From positions 310,001-374,000 of the forward strand of contig CAVYPM010000006.1 in NCBI GenBank assembly GCA_963770375.1: a DNA stretch of 64,000 bases, written 5' to 3'. Below, piece by piece: positions 9,045 to 17,820 of the stretch. A program made the position numbers and the translations under genes. The stretch comes from DASVBE01 sp963770375 (GTDB taxonomy: Bacteria > Actinomycetota > Actinomycetes > Streptosporangiales > Streptosporangiaceae). The first letter of the stretch is position 1, and each line of letters starts with the position of its first letter. The notes below the pieces were generated by a model. It had not been told where the DNA came from and made no database searches. It was given only the letters and a program-made list of their open reading frames with translations.

Positions 9045-9735
9045 CCGCGCGCCGCGCGGCCCCCTCCCGGACCGCGGGCGCGAACCTGGACCAGGCGAAC
9101 CAGGTGGGCACCTGGCCGGCCATCCCGGGTGCGGCCTGCAGGTCGAGCCGGCCGGACCGCTGCGCCTCGGGCAGCGTCAGCTCCCCCAGGTAGACGCGGT
9201 ACAGCGTGCGCGCATCGGACCGGAACACCGCATCTGTGCCGAAGCCCGGGTCCTGCATGCAGACCGATACGTCGTCTGGCTCGATGACCAGCCAGTACCG
9301 CCGGGTGGCGGAACCGGTCACGTCGAACTGGACCACCACCCGCCGGGCGGGCAGGTGCTCGCGGGCCAGGTGGCGGCTGATCCAGGTGACGACCAGGTCC
9401 GGGTCGAGTTCCTCCGGGTCGGGGTCGCCGAACGCCCACCGGGCACCCCAGGTGCCGATAACGTCGACCACCGGGCGCAGGTCCCGGCCCGCCTCGGTGA
9501 GCAGGTACTCAGGCCGCTGGCCGCCCGCTCCGTCCTGGTGCTCGATCAGGCCCATCCGCGTGAGGTGGCGGAGGCGCTGCGCGAGCACGGACCGGGAGAT
9601 GCCGGGCAGATACCGCTCCAGCTCGTTGAAGCGGGTCACGCCATGCAGCATTTCCCTGATGATCAGCAGGGTCCAGCGGTCGCCGAGCACCTCGGCGCCC
9701 CTGGCCAGCGGGCAGTACTGCCCGTAACCGTGCAT
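9019..9735 (-). CDS. HxlR-family transcriptional regulator
   Basis: From the ATG at 9735 the protein opens with the HxlR winged helix: YCPLARGAEVLGDRWTLLII, then FNELERYLPGISRSVLAQRL and RMGLIEHQ. The extra C-terminal domain of about 120 residues (VVVQFDVTGSATRRYWLVIE) is an SCP2-like extension seen in some actinobacterial HxlR proteins. Its 3' end overlaps the 3' end of the flavin oxidase by 26 bases, so the genes are convergent. A link to their control is possible but not shown. Confidence 0.9.
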   Translation of the reverse strand: MHGYGQYCPLARGAEVLGDRWTLLIIREMLHGVTRFNELERYLPGISRSVLAQRLRHLTRMGLIEHQDGAGGQRPEYLLTEAGRDLRPVVDVIGTWGARWAFGDPDPEELDPDLVVTWISRHLAREHLPARRVVVQFDVTGSATRRYWLVIEPDDVSVCMQDPGFGTDAVFRSDARTLYRVYLGELTLPEAQRSGRLDLQAAPGMAGQVPTWFAWSRFAPAVREGAARRAVRNGPDPG

Positions 9736-9752
9736 ACCTGAGTATCGCAGGT
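9736..9752. promoter_or_regulatory. inverted repeat next to hxlR start
   Basis: ACCTG and CAGGT arms spaced by seven bases lie directly upstream of the HxlR start codon. Autoregulation by HxlR proteins is common, so this could be an operator, but the arms are short. Confidence 0.3.
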
Positions 9753-9784
9753 CAGCGCGGCCGGGCCAGGTGGCCGCGGCGAGG

Positions 9785-10705
9785 TCAGTCGCCGACGGCG
9801 ACCTGCACCGGTGTGCTGCTCGCGGGGCTGTGGCTGGTGACGACCGGCGGCACGCGGAGGCCGTCATGGCGGGCGAATTCCCCGGCCTGCTCGATGGTCA
9901 GGCTGGGCGAGGCGGTGGCCGCGGCCAGGTCGTCGAGCAGGGTGAGCTGGCCCGGGGACGGCTCGGCGTTCAGGTCCGCAAGGCCCCACTCGTCCCACAG
10001 GAGCATCTCCCGCTTGGTCAGCGCGGCCAGGTCGTGGACCAGGTTGTGCCGGAGGTACGGCCAGCCTCTGGTGCCCGGGATCTTCAGGTCAGGGTCGACG
10101 GCGAAGCGCTCCGGGTCGGCTTCTGAGGCCCGGCAGGCCCGCCAGGCGTGCGGCCCGGTCAGGAAACGGCTAGCCGGGACGTCCAGCGGATCGACGGGGG
10201 CGGGGTCTGAGCCGCCGGTGTGCCCGTCGGCCAGTTCGGGATCCACCAGGCGCCAGCGCTGCTGGCCGGCGTCCCAGACCTCGGCCACCACGTGATCGAC
10301 AAACCAGCCGGGCACGAAGTAGCCGGCGAACCCGACCCGGGCCCGGGCCGGGACGCCCTGGTGCCGGGCGATGGCCAGGAACAGCACGGTGAAGTCGCGG
10401 CAGCAGCCAACGAGGCGCTGGCGGGCGGGCCGCTCGGCGGTCAGCGGCGGGCCGGCCAGCTCGGCCAGCCGGGCCAGCATCGCGTCGGCGTACCGGGTGT
10501 CGATCTCGGCGATCCGGCCGGGGTCGATGCCGTTCGCCGCGTAGTCGCCGCCTGCCCGGTAGTGGAACACCAGCTGCCGCGCGGTGGCCTGCATCGCGGC
10601 CAGGCCAGGCGGGACCGCATCGAGACGCCCGGCGAACGGGCCGGGGTCGGTCACCCGGCTCTGCGTGCCGTACCAGGCGGGCCCGGGCGAGGCGTAGCCG
10701 GTCAC
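9785..10705 (-). CDS. transglutaminase-like domain protein
   Basis: 306 residues with the transglutaminase-like catalytic triad in order: Cys in RLVGCCRDFTVLFLAIARHQ, His in FVDHVVAEVWD, Asp in RWRLVDPE. Bacterial members with this core are usually cysteine proteases or peptidases rather than crosslinking enzymes. No signal peptide or membrane segment is seen, so a cytosolic role is likely. The gene stands alone, about 100 bases from the GNAT gene on the same strand. Confidence 0.85.
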   Translation of the reverse strand: MTGYASPGPAWYGTQSRVTDPGPFAGRLDAVPPGLAAMQATARQLVFHYRAGGDYAANGIDPGRIAEIDTRYADAMLARLAELAGPPLTAERPARQRLVGCCRDFTVLFLAIARHQGVPARARVGFAGYFVPGWFVDHVVAEVWDAGQQRWRLVDPELADGHTGGSDPAPVDPLDVPASRFLTGPHAWRACRASEADPERFAVDPDLKIPGTRGWPYLRHNLVHDLAALTKREMLLWDEWGLADLNAEPSPGQLTLLDDLAAATASPSLTIEQAGEFARHDGLRVPPVVTSHSPASSTPVQVAVGD

Positions 10706-10807
10706 GCTGGTCAGGTTAAGCCGGGCCGCCGACAGTCCCCGTGCCGTCCGCGCCGCAGGCCGGGGCTGGCGCCGCGCAGACCGGGGGCGGGTGCCGCGGC
10801 AGGCCAG

Positions 10808-11680
10808 CTAGCCGCCTGCGGGGCGGGTCCAGACGGCCGCGGTTGCGGCGCGGTCAGGCTCGAACCCGGCCCGCAGGTAGATGCCGAGGTCGTTGCTGAC
10901 CTTCAGCCGCCGGCAGCCGTGCGCGGCGAGCCGGCTGAGCCCGGTGGCGAGGATGTGACTGGCGATGCCCCGGCTGCGGTGGGCCTCCTCGGTACGCATC
11001 GGCTCGACCAGCCCCACGCCGGTGACCGGGTCGGCCCAGAAGAGGCCGTAGCCGGCCGGTTCGCCGCCCCGGGCGGCCACCATCAGGTCCAGGTCTGGCC
11101 GGTAGAGCGGGCAGCGGCGCAGCCGCTGCTCGGCCTGGGCGCCGTTGCGAGCGGCCAGCGGGTAGGGCCGGCCGGGGTCGTCGGCCCGGGACAGCAGCCG
11201 GTAGCCGCTGGCCAGGGGCGGGACGGCGGGCCGGTCCGCGGCGTCGAGCCAGCTGGAGATGACCCCGGGGCCCGGGCTGGGCTGGTAGCCGGCCGCGGTG
11301 AGCTCGGCCGCGCCGGTGGTGTCGGCCGGGTGGACGGGGAACTCATGGCCCGCGCCGCGGGTCTGGCTGGCCCGGGCTATCGCTGTACGCCAGGCCAACC
11401 GTATTCCTAAACGATCTTTAGTCATGATCAGCACGTCGTGCTGGACGCTGTGGCCGAAGTCGGTCGCGAGCACGGCGGCCACGGGCTCGCCGCGCTCATC
11501 GAGCCAGAACAACTGCCCGTCCCGGTCCGTCGGCCGCTCCTGGCGGGACCACCACTGGACGTCGGCGGCCTCCCAGACCGTGCTGGCCGGCCGCGTCTGG
11601 CGCATCCGCTGCAGGAGCACGGTGGCCAGGCGCAGGGCTTCCGCTCCGTGCACGGTGACCGCGCCGTCCGGACTGCTCAT
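10808..11680 (-). CDS. GNAT-family N-acetyltransferase
   Basis: 290 residues. The C-terminal half holds the acetyl-CoA-binding segment EEAHRSRGIASHILATGLSR followed by RRLKVSND and YLRAGFEP, the GNAT beta-bulge and terminal elements. The N-terminal half looks like a second, degenerate GNAT-like lobe. Its ATG overlaps the stop of the PAP2 phosphatase gene (ATGA), so the two are translationally coupled. Substrate unknown. Confidence 0.85.
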   Translation of the reverse strand: MSSPDGAVTVHGAEALRLATVLLQRMRQTRPASTVWEAADVQWWSRQERPTDRDGQLFWLDERGEPVAAVLATDFGHSVQHDVLIMTKDRLGIRLAWRTAIARASQTRGAGHEFPVHPADTTGAAELTAAGYQPSPGPGVISSWLDAADRPAVPPLASGYRLLSRADDPGRPYPLAARNGAQAEQRLRRCPLYRPDLDLMVAARGGEPAGYGLFWADPVTGVGLVEPMRTEEAHRSRGIASHILATGLSRLAAHGCRRLKVSNDLGIYLRAGFEPDRAATAAVWTRPAGG

Positions 11681-12435
11681 GATTTAGTTTTACGGCCGCT
11701 GGGCGGCGGGTCGGCTGAATTCAGGCGGGGCTGGTCCTGGGCGGCCGCCGGACTGGGCCACGCCTGGCAGAGCCGGCCCAGCGCGCGGCGCACCACGGGC
11801 AGGTCGATCAGCAGCCCGAGGCCCGCGGTCGTGCCCACGCCGACGGCCGCGCCGGCGATCGTGTCGGTGAAGTAGTGCCACTCCAGGCTCATCACCGCGA
11901 CCGCGACCACGACGGTCACCGCCCAGGCCACGACGGTGAGCAGGACCCGCGGCAGGCGGGTCCCGGCCTGCTGGGGCGGGATGAGGAGCAGCACTGTCGC
12001 CGTGGCGGCCAGCGCGGACACGGTGGTCACGTGGCCGCTCGGGTAGGCGAGGTTGCCGAGGTAGGTCCGGTCGACCAGGCGCTTGATGAGGACCTCGTCC
12101 AGGCCGGTGGCGACCGGCACGGCCGCCACGGCGAGCAGCGCGCCGTTGAGGCGGCCGGCCAGGAGGCAGCCCGCCGCGGCGGCCACGACCAGCACGGCGG
12201 CGGGCTTCAGCGTCCCCGGCCAGGCCAGCCAGCCCTGCAGGTCGCCGTGGCCGAAGAGCCAGCCGATGACCGGCGCATCGACGGCCCGGTCGAACCCGTC
12301 CGCGGTGCTCTGGTGCGCGAACAGAATGCCGAGCGCCGTGACCAGGACCGTGCAGCCGGCCACCAGCCAGGCCGTCCCGGCCCGGGCCGTGGCCCCCAGC
12401 AAAGGCCGCCCCACCCGCGGCTGCCATCCCCCCAT
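11677..12435 (-). CDS. PAP2-family membrane phosphatase
   Basis: Five to six hydrophobic helices and the three phosphatase motifs: KRLVDRTY (Lys and Arg), YPSGH (central PSGH) and SLEWHYFTDTIAG (His and Asp; the usual first Arg of motif 3 is Leu-Glu here). Family members remove phosphate from undecaprenyl diphosphate, phosphatidate or related lipids on the outer face of the membrane. I chose the ATG at 12435 (MGGWQPR) over an ATG six codons upstream. First gene of a two-gene unit with the GNAT enzyme. Confidence 0.88.
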   Translation of the reverse strand: MGGWQPRVGRPLLGATARAGTAWLVAGCTVLVTALGILFAHQSTADGFDRAVDAPVIGWLFGHGDLQGWLAWPGTLKPAAVLVVAAAAGCLLAGRLNGALLAVAAVPVATGLDEVLIKRLVDRTYLGNLAYPSGHVTTVSALAATATVLLLIPPQQAGTRLPRVLLTVVAWAVTVVVAVAVMSLEWHYFTDTIAGAAVGVGTTAGLGLLIDLPVVRRALGRLCQAWPSPAAAQDQPRLNSADPPPSGRKTKS

Positions 12436-12515
12436 GGAACCAATGTGGCACACACGGCGCCCTGGGGCGGCCCGCGGCCGGAAAGCGGACGGCGCCGTGG
12501 TCTATCCGTGACGGC

Positions 12516-13022
12516 CTAGCGGCGGGTGCCGCCGGGGTCGGTGAGCTGGCCGGAGGCTCGCAGGGCGGCGCGGCGCTCGCGCCATTCGGCGGCGACCTGC
12601 GGGAGCCGCTCGTCGAGGAACTCGGCCAGCGCCACTCCCTCCTCGAGGGGGGCGCGGCGGGCCCTGGCGTCCTCGGGGAGCAGGGCGAGACCTTCGCGGA
12701 ACAATGCGGCCTGCTCGCTGAACAGCCCGGAGTCGAAGCTCTGCGGTTCCAGTGCGGCCAGGCTGGCGCTGATCCGGTCCACGCGCTCGCCCGCCCGGCG
12801 GGTGCGGTTCAGCAAGCGCATGGGCTCGAGCAGCTTGACCGCGCCGGTGATCGCGCTGCGGCTGGCCAGCAGCGCCTCGGCCAGGTCATCGATGGTCTGC
12901 TCGGCCGGATCGCAGATCGCCAGGTAGCCGAGCAGGCGGCCGGCCATGGGCGGGAACCCGTGATGCCTGGCGTACAGCCGGGCGGCATGCTCGGCAAAGA
13001 TCAGCTCGGCATCGGTCGGCAT
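12516..13022 (-). CDS. GbsR/MarR-family transcriptional regulator
   Basis: About 168 residues from the ATG at 13022, preceded by a GGTGAG ribosome binding site. The winged helix reads PPMAGRLLGYLAICDPAEQT then LAEALLASRSAITGAVKLLE, typical of GbsR-like MarR regulators, followed by an all-helical C-terminus. An imperfect 26-bp palindrome lies 25 bases upstream of the start and is a good candidate for its own operator. The divergent neighbour is a GNAT gene at 13248. Confidence 0.85.
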   Translation of the reverse strand: MPTDAELIFAEHAARLYARHHGFPPMAGRLLGYLAICDPAEQTIDDLAEALLASRSAITGAVKLLEPMRLLNRTRRAGERVDRISASLAALEPQSFDSGLFSEQAALFREGLALLPEDARARRAPLEEGVALAEFLDERLPQVAAEWRERRAALRASGQLTDPGGTRR

Positions 13023-13046
13023 GCGCTCACCGTAGCGATCATGACT

Positions 13047-13072
13047 GAGATGGCACAAGAGTGTGTTATCTC
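13047..13072. promoter_or_regulatory. imperfect palindrome, candidate GbsR operator
   Basis: Arms GAGATGGCACA (13047-13057) and TGTGTTATCTC (13062-13072) match at 9 of 11 positions around a four-base centre. It sits between the divergent GbsR-type and GNAT genes, close to the GbsR start. A MarR-fold dimer would fit this size. Confidence 0.5.
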
Positions 13073-13247
13073 CGTCATCACTGCCGGGTAAGACGTCAGC
13101 TCGTGATCTCTCAGGGCTGGCCCTCGGTCCACGACCTGGTGATCCGGGTCCTTTGCCGCCAGCGGCGGGCGGCGTGCGCCGGCTGGCTCCCAGCGCTGGC
13201 AGATGCCGAGCATCTCACGGCGGCTGGTCATCGGGTAAGACGGTGCG

Positions 13248-13748
13248 ATGACCCAGCTGACGCTGATTGCCGGGGGCCGGGCGGCGCAGACGCCGGGCGT
13301 GGCGGCCGGCTTTGCGGTGCGGTCGCCGGCCGTGGGTGATGCCGGGCGGCTGGGGCGGCTGTACTTCGACGCCGGTGTCCCGTACGCGAGCCTCGCCTGC
13401 GCCGAGGCGGCCATCGAGGAGATCCGGGCGTTCTTCCGGGGCGAGTTCGGGGTGTTCTGGCCGGCCGCGAGCGGGGTCGTCGAGCATGACGGCCGGCTCG
13501 TTGCGGCCCTGCTCGCCGTGCACCGGGCGCCGTGGGACGGCACCCCGGACGGCCCCTTCATCACCGATCTGTTCACCGATCCCGGGTTCCGCCGCCGGGG
13601 GCTGGGGCGGGTGCTGATCGCCCGGTGCCTGGATGCGGTGCACCGGTCCGCGCGGGGATGTGCTGCGCTCCGGGTCGAGAGCGAGAACACACCGGCCGTC
13701 CGCCTTTACCAGAGCTTCGGGTTCAGGCCGTACGCTCCGCCTGACTGA
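13248..13748 (+). CDS. GNAT-family N-acetyltransferase
   Basis: 166 residues with a full GNAT core: FITDLFTDPGFRRRGLGRVL (acetyl-CoA loop R-x-x-G-x-G) and LRVESENTPAVRLYQSFGFR near the C-terminus. Single-domain size matches small-molecule or ribosomal-protein acetyltransferases; no substrate can be assigned. It is convergent with the frame-broken Nudix gene, whose stop overlaps its 3' end by 26 bases. Confidence 0.88.
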   Translation: MTQLTLIAGGRAAQTPGVAAGFAVRSPAVGDAGRLGRLYFDAGVPYASLACAEAAIEEIRAFFRGEFGVFWPAASGVVEHDGRLVAALLAVHRAPWDGTPDGPFITDLFTDPGFRRRGLGRVLIARCLDAVHRSARGCAALRVESENTPAVRLYQSFGFRPYAPPD

Positions 13749-14813
13749 CGAGCAGCTCGCTGAGGTCCTCTTCGGCCAGGCGGGACAGCAGCTCCGTGCA
13801 CCACCACAGGGAGCTGCTCACCCGGGCGTTGTTCCGCAGGAGCTCGGCGCGGACCGCGGCGACCGAGGCCCGGAACGGCGGGTGCGGGCCGAAGTGCAGC
13901 TGGGCGTGGTAGTCGACCAGCGAGCGCTCGGACCGGGTGATCCGCAGGCCGGCCAGGCTGCGCCGGAGGCGAGCCAGGAAGAAGAACTGCGGCAGGCCGC
14001 CGCGTTCGGTGAAGCGGCCGTAGCCGATGACCTTGATCCAGGCGATGCCGGCCGGGGTCAGGCCGGTTTCCTCGGCCAGCTCGCGGACTGCCGCGGTGCG
14101 GATCAGGTCCTGCAGATCGGTCACGCCCCGGGTGTCGGCCCAGTCGGCTGAACCGGAGCCGGGTGCGGTCCACTGGCCGGGGTGAATGGCGTTCCCTGTC
14201 CCCTGGCCGGCGATGACGAAGTAATCGTCGGAGGTCAGCGCGAGCGTCGTCGTGCCGAACTGGTTGGCGCACCGGCTGTGGCGGCAGTCCGGTATCAGGC
14301 CCGCGGGAAAGCAGTAATCGGCGCCGCTGAAGACGGTGCGGCCGTCCCTGGCGGTGACGTTCAGCCGGAGCGCGTCGTTGGTGACCAGCGTGTCGTAGTA
14401 GCGGGTGGGCTGAATGGCGGTCGGCCGCAGCTCGCCCGGGCCGGCCAGCAGCGGATCGGACCGCAGGCGTACTTTCTCGCCGTTGAACAGGACCGTGCGT
14501 TTCTGCCGGGTAAAGCGGGCCAGCAGCGCGTACCGCAGAAAAGGCGGGAACGGCGCGCGGAAACGCGTTGCGCTGACCAGGAGCGGGGAGGCCGCCCCGT
14601 GGGCGAGCGCGGCGCTGACCGCGGCCGACGTCAGCAGGGAGTCGGCCGGGTGCCCCGGCCGGGTCAGCAGCTCGTAGCCGGAGTCGCGCAGCGGCGGCGC
14701 GATCGTGAGGCCGCCCGGGCCGGGCCGTGGCCCGGCGCCGGCTGGACGCGGTATCCGCGCGCGGCGCTCCCGATCGCGCTCAGCGCCAGCAGATTCCGCT
14801 GGTGCTGTTTCAC
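13723..14813 (-). pseudogene. Nudix-domain protein gene with a frame break near its 5' end
   Basis: The last 133 codons (from a GTG at 14124) carry a Nudix-like box, AAVRELAEETGL, but the coding frame clearly continues upstream without an ATG or GTG to about 14740. It includes GEKVRLRSDPLLAGPG, SDDYFVIAGQGTGNAIH and TAPGSGSADWADT. Just beyond, another frame starting at the GTG at 14813 looks like the true N-terminus (KQHQRNLLALSAIGSAARGY). A one- or two-base indel within the GC-rich stretch around 14710-14745 would restore one gene of about 363 codons. The classical Gly-rich start of the Nudix box is replaced by the GSGSADW segment. It follows the NYN nuclease gene by 45 bases. Confidence 0.6.
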
Positions 14814-14858
14814 GTCATCAGCGTAGCCGCGGGCGGCGCGGCGGGTCAGCTACGCCGG

Positions 14859-15473
14859 TCAGCGCCATTTGCCTGGCCGTTTGTACGCCTGGCCAGCCGG
14901 GCCGGTGACGGTCTCGGGCAGCAGCGAGTTCCGCAGGTCAGCGGCGGCGATGGTGAACGCCCCGGGGATCAGCGAGCGGATCTCGAACGAGCTGCGGCTC
15001 GGCGGGAAGGCGGCGATCATCCCCCGGGCCCGGTTCAGGGCCCGGGCCGTCCGGATGGCCGGGCACAGGTCGCTGTCCGCGGAGACGATCAGGGCCAGCC
15101 CGGACGCCGCGGCCGCGGCGTCGGCCACCAGCGAGACCGCGATGCTGACGTCGGTCTCCTTCTCCTCGTAGCTGGTCCAGGTGGCTCCGCACTGACGGCA
15201 GGCGTGCCGTCTGGCCTGGTAGCGGCCGAGGATGACGTCCACCGTGCCGCGGCTGTTCGCGGTCAGCGCGGACAGGTAGTCCTCCTGCCGGGCCAGCGCC
15301 GGGCGGTCGTCCCGGACCAGGGCGGTGAAGTACCTGACCGCGAGAATGTGGTCGGCCGGCCGGATCCGCTGCACCAGCCGTTCGAGATCCAGCCAGAGAT
15401 AGCGGTGCTGATACTTCGCCCGCAGGCCGTGGTACAGGTTGAACCCGTCGACGTAGGCGATGACCGTGGCCAA
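14859..15473 (-). CDS. NYN-domain (PIN-like) ribonuclease candidate
   Basis: 204 residues with the acidic residues of the NYN/LabA fold: Asp in VIAYVDGFNLYHG at the N-terminus, Asp in EEKETDVSIAVSLVADA, and Asp in LIVSADSDLCPAIRTA. A CRQCG pair in the middle may bind zinc. NYN proteins are metal-dependent RNases or RNA-processing factors in the cytosol. It heads a unit with the Nudix gene, a pairing consistent with nucleotide or RNA-end metabolism. Confidence 0.88.
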   Translation of the reverse strand: MATVIAYVDGFNLYHGLRAKYQHRYLWLDLERLVQRIRPADHILAVRYFTALVRDDRPALARQEDYLSALTANSRGTVDVILGRYQARRHACRQCGATWTSYEEKETDVSIAVSLVADAAAAASGLALIVSADSDLCPAIRTARALNRARGMIAAFPPSRSSFEIRSLIPGAFTIAAADLRNSLLPETVTGPAGQAYKRPGKWR

Positions 15474-15507
15474 GCCGCTCCCCGGACCATGATCTGCTAG
15501 CTCTGGC

Positions 15508-15575
15508 TATACTGGCGGCAACCCCGCCGGCTCACGGGCCGGCCTGACGGCCCCGCAAGGGGCCGTCGTTTTTTT
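15508..15575 (+). ncRNA. candidate small RNA or leader with promoter and terminator
   Basis: A TATACT box at 15508-15513 is followed by two GC-rich hairpins and a textbook terminator, all within about 65 bases. No plus-strand gene lies upstream, so the terminator must end a transcript starting here. It could be a free small RNA of about 55-60 bases or an attenuating leader for the DUF4031 gene at 15689. A good -35 box is not evident. Confidence 0.4.
15546..15575 (+). terminator. intrinsic terminator with T-run
   Basis: GACGGCCCC and GGGGCCGTC arms (15546-15554 and 15559-15567) close a GCAA tetraloop, followed by seven T at 15569-15575. This is the clearest rho-independent terminator in the window. 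Confidence 0.85.
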
Positions 15576-15688
15576 CCTGGGTTGCGCGTCCAGCCTAGAC
15601 GCCCCTACTGACATCTGGCGGCGGGCGTTGCGCGGTGGTAACACTGCCGGGGAGGGCATTTCCACGAGGCGACAGTACGGATGCCGGC

Positions 15689-16006
15689 ATGACCGTTTAC
15701 GTCTATAAGCTGGAGGGCCAGCGGGGCCGGCCGTTCACCTCCTCTTATCCATTTTTTCCCTGGTACGGCCTGACCGCTGATACGGCCGAGGAGCTGCACT
15801 CGTTCGCGGAGTCGATTGGCCAGTACCGCTCGTTCTACCGGCCGTACCGGTCGGACGGTGCGGAGGTCCCGCTGGTCGGGCACTACGACATCGATCAGGG
15901 CGAGCGCGACCGGGCCGTCGACCACGGGGCCAGGCCGATTTCCACCCGCGCGCAGAAGAAGAGACTGAGGGAAAAGGCGGCGGCCCTCGGCGTCAGGCTG
16001 GACTGA
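15689..16006 (+). CDS. DUF4031 domain protein
   Basis: 105 residues from the ATG at 15689. The DUF4031 pattern is visible: MTVYVYKLEG at the start, DTAEELHSFAESIGQ, then VGHYDI and a C-terminal ERDRAVDHGARPISTRAQKK. These small actinobacterial proteins have no established function. The gene lies downstream of a terminator-bearing leader and converges with the ECF partner gene. Confidence 0.8.
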   Translation: MTVYVYKLEGQRGRPFTSSYPFFPWYGLTADTAEELHSFAESIGQYRSFYRPYRSDGAEVPLVGHYDIDQGERDRAVDHGARPISTRAQKKRLREKAAALGVRLD

Positions 16007-16092
16007 CACCGAGGACCACCGCCGGCGGCCGGTGCGGGACGGCCGCCCAGCGGGCCGGCGCGCCGCTGGCGGCCGGCCCGGGGCCGGGCTGG

Positions 16093-17194
16093 TCAGCCCT
16101 GGCTGAACTGCGGCACGGCGTTCGGCGGAACCGGGATGACCTGGGCCTGGCCGAAGCCGCCGAACGCGACAGACACGTCCGAGGCCTGCAGGTGGTGGTG
16201 CCGGACCGTGGGGGACGGGCTGGGGTCGATGCGGACCGTTGGGTGCATGCCGCCGCATCTTCCTGGCGTAGGCCCTGGCTTCCGTCAGGTAGGCCCGGCT
16301 CGGGACGACGATCTTGAGCCTCTCGGTCCCGTTCTTCACGGACTTCTCGAGGTAGATGGGGTCGATGGTCTTGTTCTGCGTGATCTGCAGGGACATCTGG
16401 TGCACCACGTGGTGCGCGTCCACCCAGACCGTCAGCGACGTCACCTGCGCGCCGGCCTCCGCGCCGGGCAGCCAGTTCAGCGGGCGCAGCCGGGGAATCG
16501 CGGTGGCGCGAAGGCCGGTCAGCCGGGTCCCGTCCGGTGTCCCGGTGGCCGGTGACCTGGAACTTCGCGGACGGGCTCAGCAGGCTGAGCAGGGTCCGCG
16601 GGTCGGGGATCGTGATGCTCGGGTGCCCGGCCGGGTTGGTGTCGTGATACCACCGCACGCGGTTGTCCGGTCCGGCGATGTGCAGGTACAGCTGGCCGTT
16701 GACGATGCGGTTGATCGCGGTCTGGGTGGACGCGCGCACGCCGTTGCCGGCCGGGAAGTTCTGCGTGATCACGTCGTTCCAGTTGTGCCCGGCGAACGTG
16801 ATGCGGTCAGAACCTGACCCCGTGATCTTGCCGTTGTCGCTCATCCGGTAGGAGATCGTGGCCTTGCCGGACCGGGCCATGGCCCGCCGCGACTGGCTGG
16901 CCACCTGCTTGACCGTCGCGGCGGTCAGCACGGCGGGCCTGGGGGCCCGGACGTGACCGGGCCGGACGGCCGCGTCCCCGGCGCTGCGCCGCCCCCGATG
17001 CCCGGCACGACCAGGGCGGCGGCCACGGCGGCGGCCGCGGCCGGCGCGGCCACCAGGCTGACCCGCGTGGCCAGCGTCCGCCGGGCCCGCCGGCGGTTCA
17101 GGCCCGCGAGCAGGTCCGGGCCCGGCTCGACGGCGGCGAGCTCGCGGCGCAGCTGGTCACGCAGCTGCTGCGCGAGCTGGTCCTCAGTGAGCAT
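16093..17194 (-). pseudogene. ECF sigma partner, membrane protein broken by three frame shifts
   Basis: From the ATG at 17194, which overlaps the sigma gene stop, the first frame gives a cytosolic segment (LTEDQLAQQLRDQLRRELAA) and one membrane helix (VSLVAAPAAAAAVAAALVVP). The coding frame then moves near 16930 (LTAATVKQVASQSRRAMARS), near 16545 (VTSLTVWVDAHHVVHQM) and near 16235 (HHHLQASDVSVAFGGFGQ, ending at the stop at 16093). Each move fits one inserted base. Rejoined, it is a roughly 365-residue protein with an extracytoplasmic sensor-like domain, as expected for the anti-sigma partner of a SigE-family factor. Either a pseudogene or three sequencing errors. Confidence 0.6.
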
Positions 17195-17735
17195 GGAAAA
17201 CCTCCTGCGTGCCGCGGTTACCGGCCGCGGCGATGTCGGTAAGGGTGACGCGGAGACTGGCCAGGGCACGGGAGGTGTAGGACTTCACCGTCCCCGGGGA
17301 GATACCGAGCAGCTCAGCGGTCTCGGCGACGGACAGGTCCTCGAGGAACCGCAGCACCACGACCTGGCGCTGGCCGGCTGGCAGGCCCATCAGCGCCTGG
17401 ATCACCGAGCGCCGCTGGCCGATCTGCTCGGCGAGCTCGTCGGCCACGCCGGGCCGATCGGCCCCGCCGGGCAGCGCGGCTCCGTCGGGCAGCGCGGCCT
17501 CCCGGGGGCGCCGCTGCAGCCAGCGCACCCGGTCCCGGCACAGGTTGACCAGCACCTGCCGGACGTAGGCCTCGGGGGCATCCCGGGCCGCCGTCCACCG
17601 CCGCGCGGTGCGGAGCAGAGCCGTTTGCAGCAGATCCTCGGCGTGGCCACGGTCTCCGGTCAGTGCGTAGGCGGTCCGCAGCAAGGCCGCCGAGCGTCCC
17701 CGCACGAAGTCGTCGAACTCCTGGCCCGTGTTCAT
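17184..17735 (-). CDS. SigE-family ECF RNA polymerase sigma factor
   Basis: About 183 residues from the ATG at 17735 (MNTGQEFDDFV); another ATG lies two codons upstream. Region 2 reads LLRTAYALTGDRGHAEDLLQ, region 4 reads LPAGQRQVVVLRFLEDLSVA then AELLGISPGTVKSYTSRAL. Such factors redirect RNA polymerase to stress or envelope promoters and are held inactive by a membrane partner. The downstream overlapping gene is that partner, but its frame is broken. Confidence 0.92.
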   Translation of the reverse strand: MNTGQEFDDFVRGRSAALLRTAYALTGDRGHAEDLLQTALLRTARRWTAARDAPEAYVRQVLVNLCRDRVRWLQRRPREAALPDGAALPGGADRPGVADELAEQIGQRRSVIQALMGLPAGQRQVVVLRFLEDLSVAETAELLGISPGTVKSYTSRALASLRVTLTDIAAAGNRGTQEVFHAH

Positions 17736-17820
17736 GCCCATCAGAACGCCATCCCTTAAGGGCGGGTTGCCACGGTCGCGGCCGGGAATCTGACCGGGCC
17801 GGGCCAGCCCGCTAGACACC

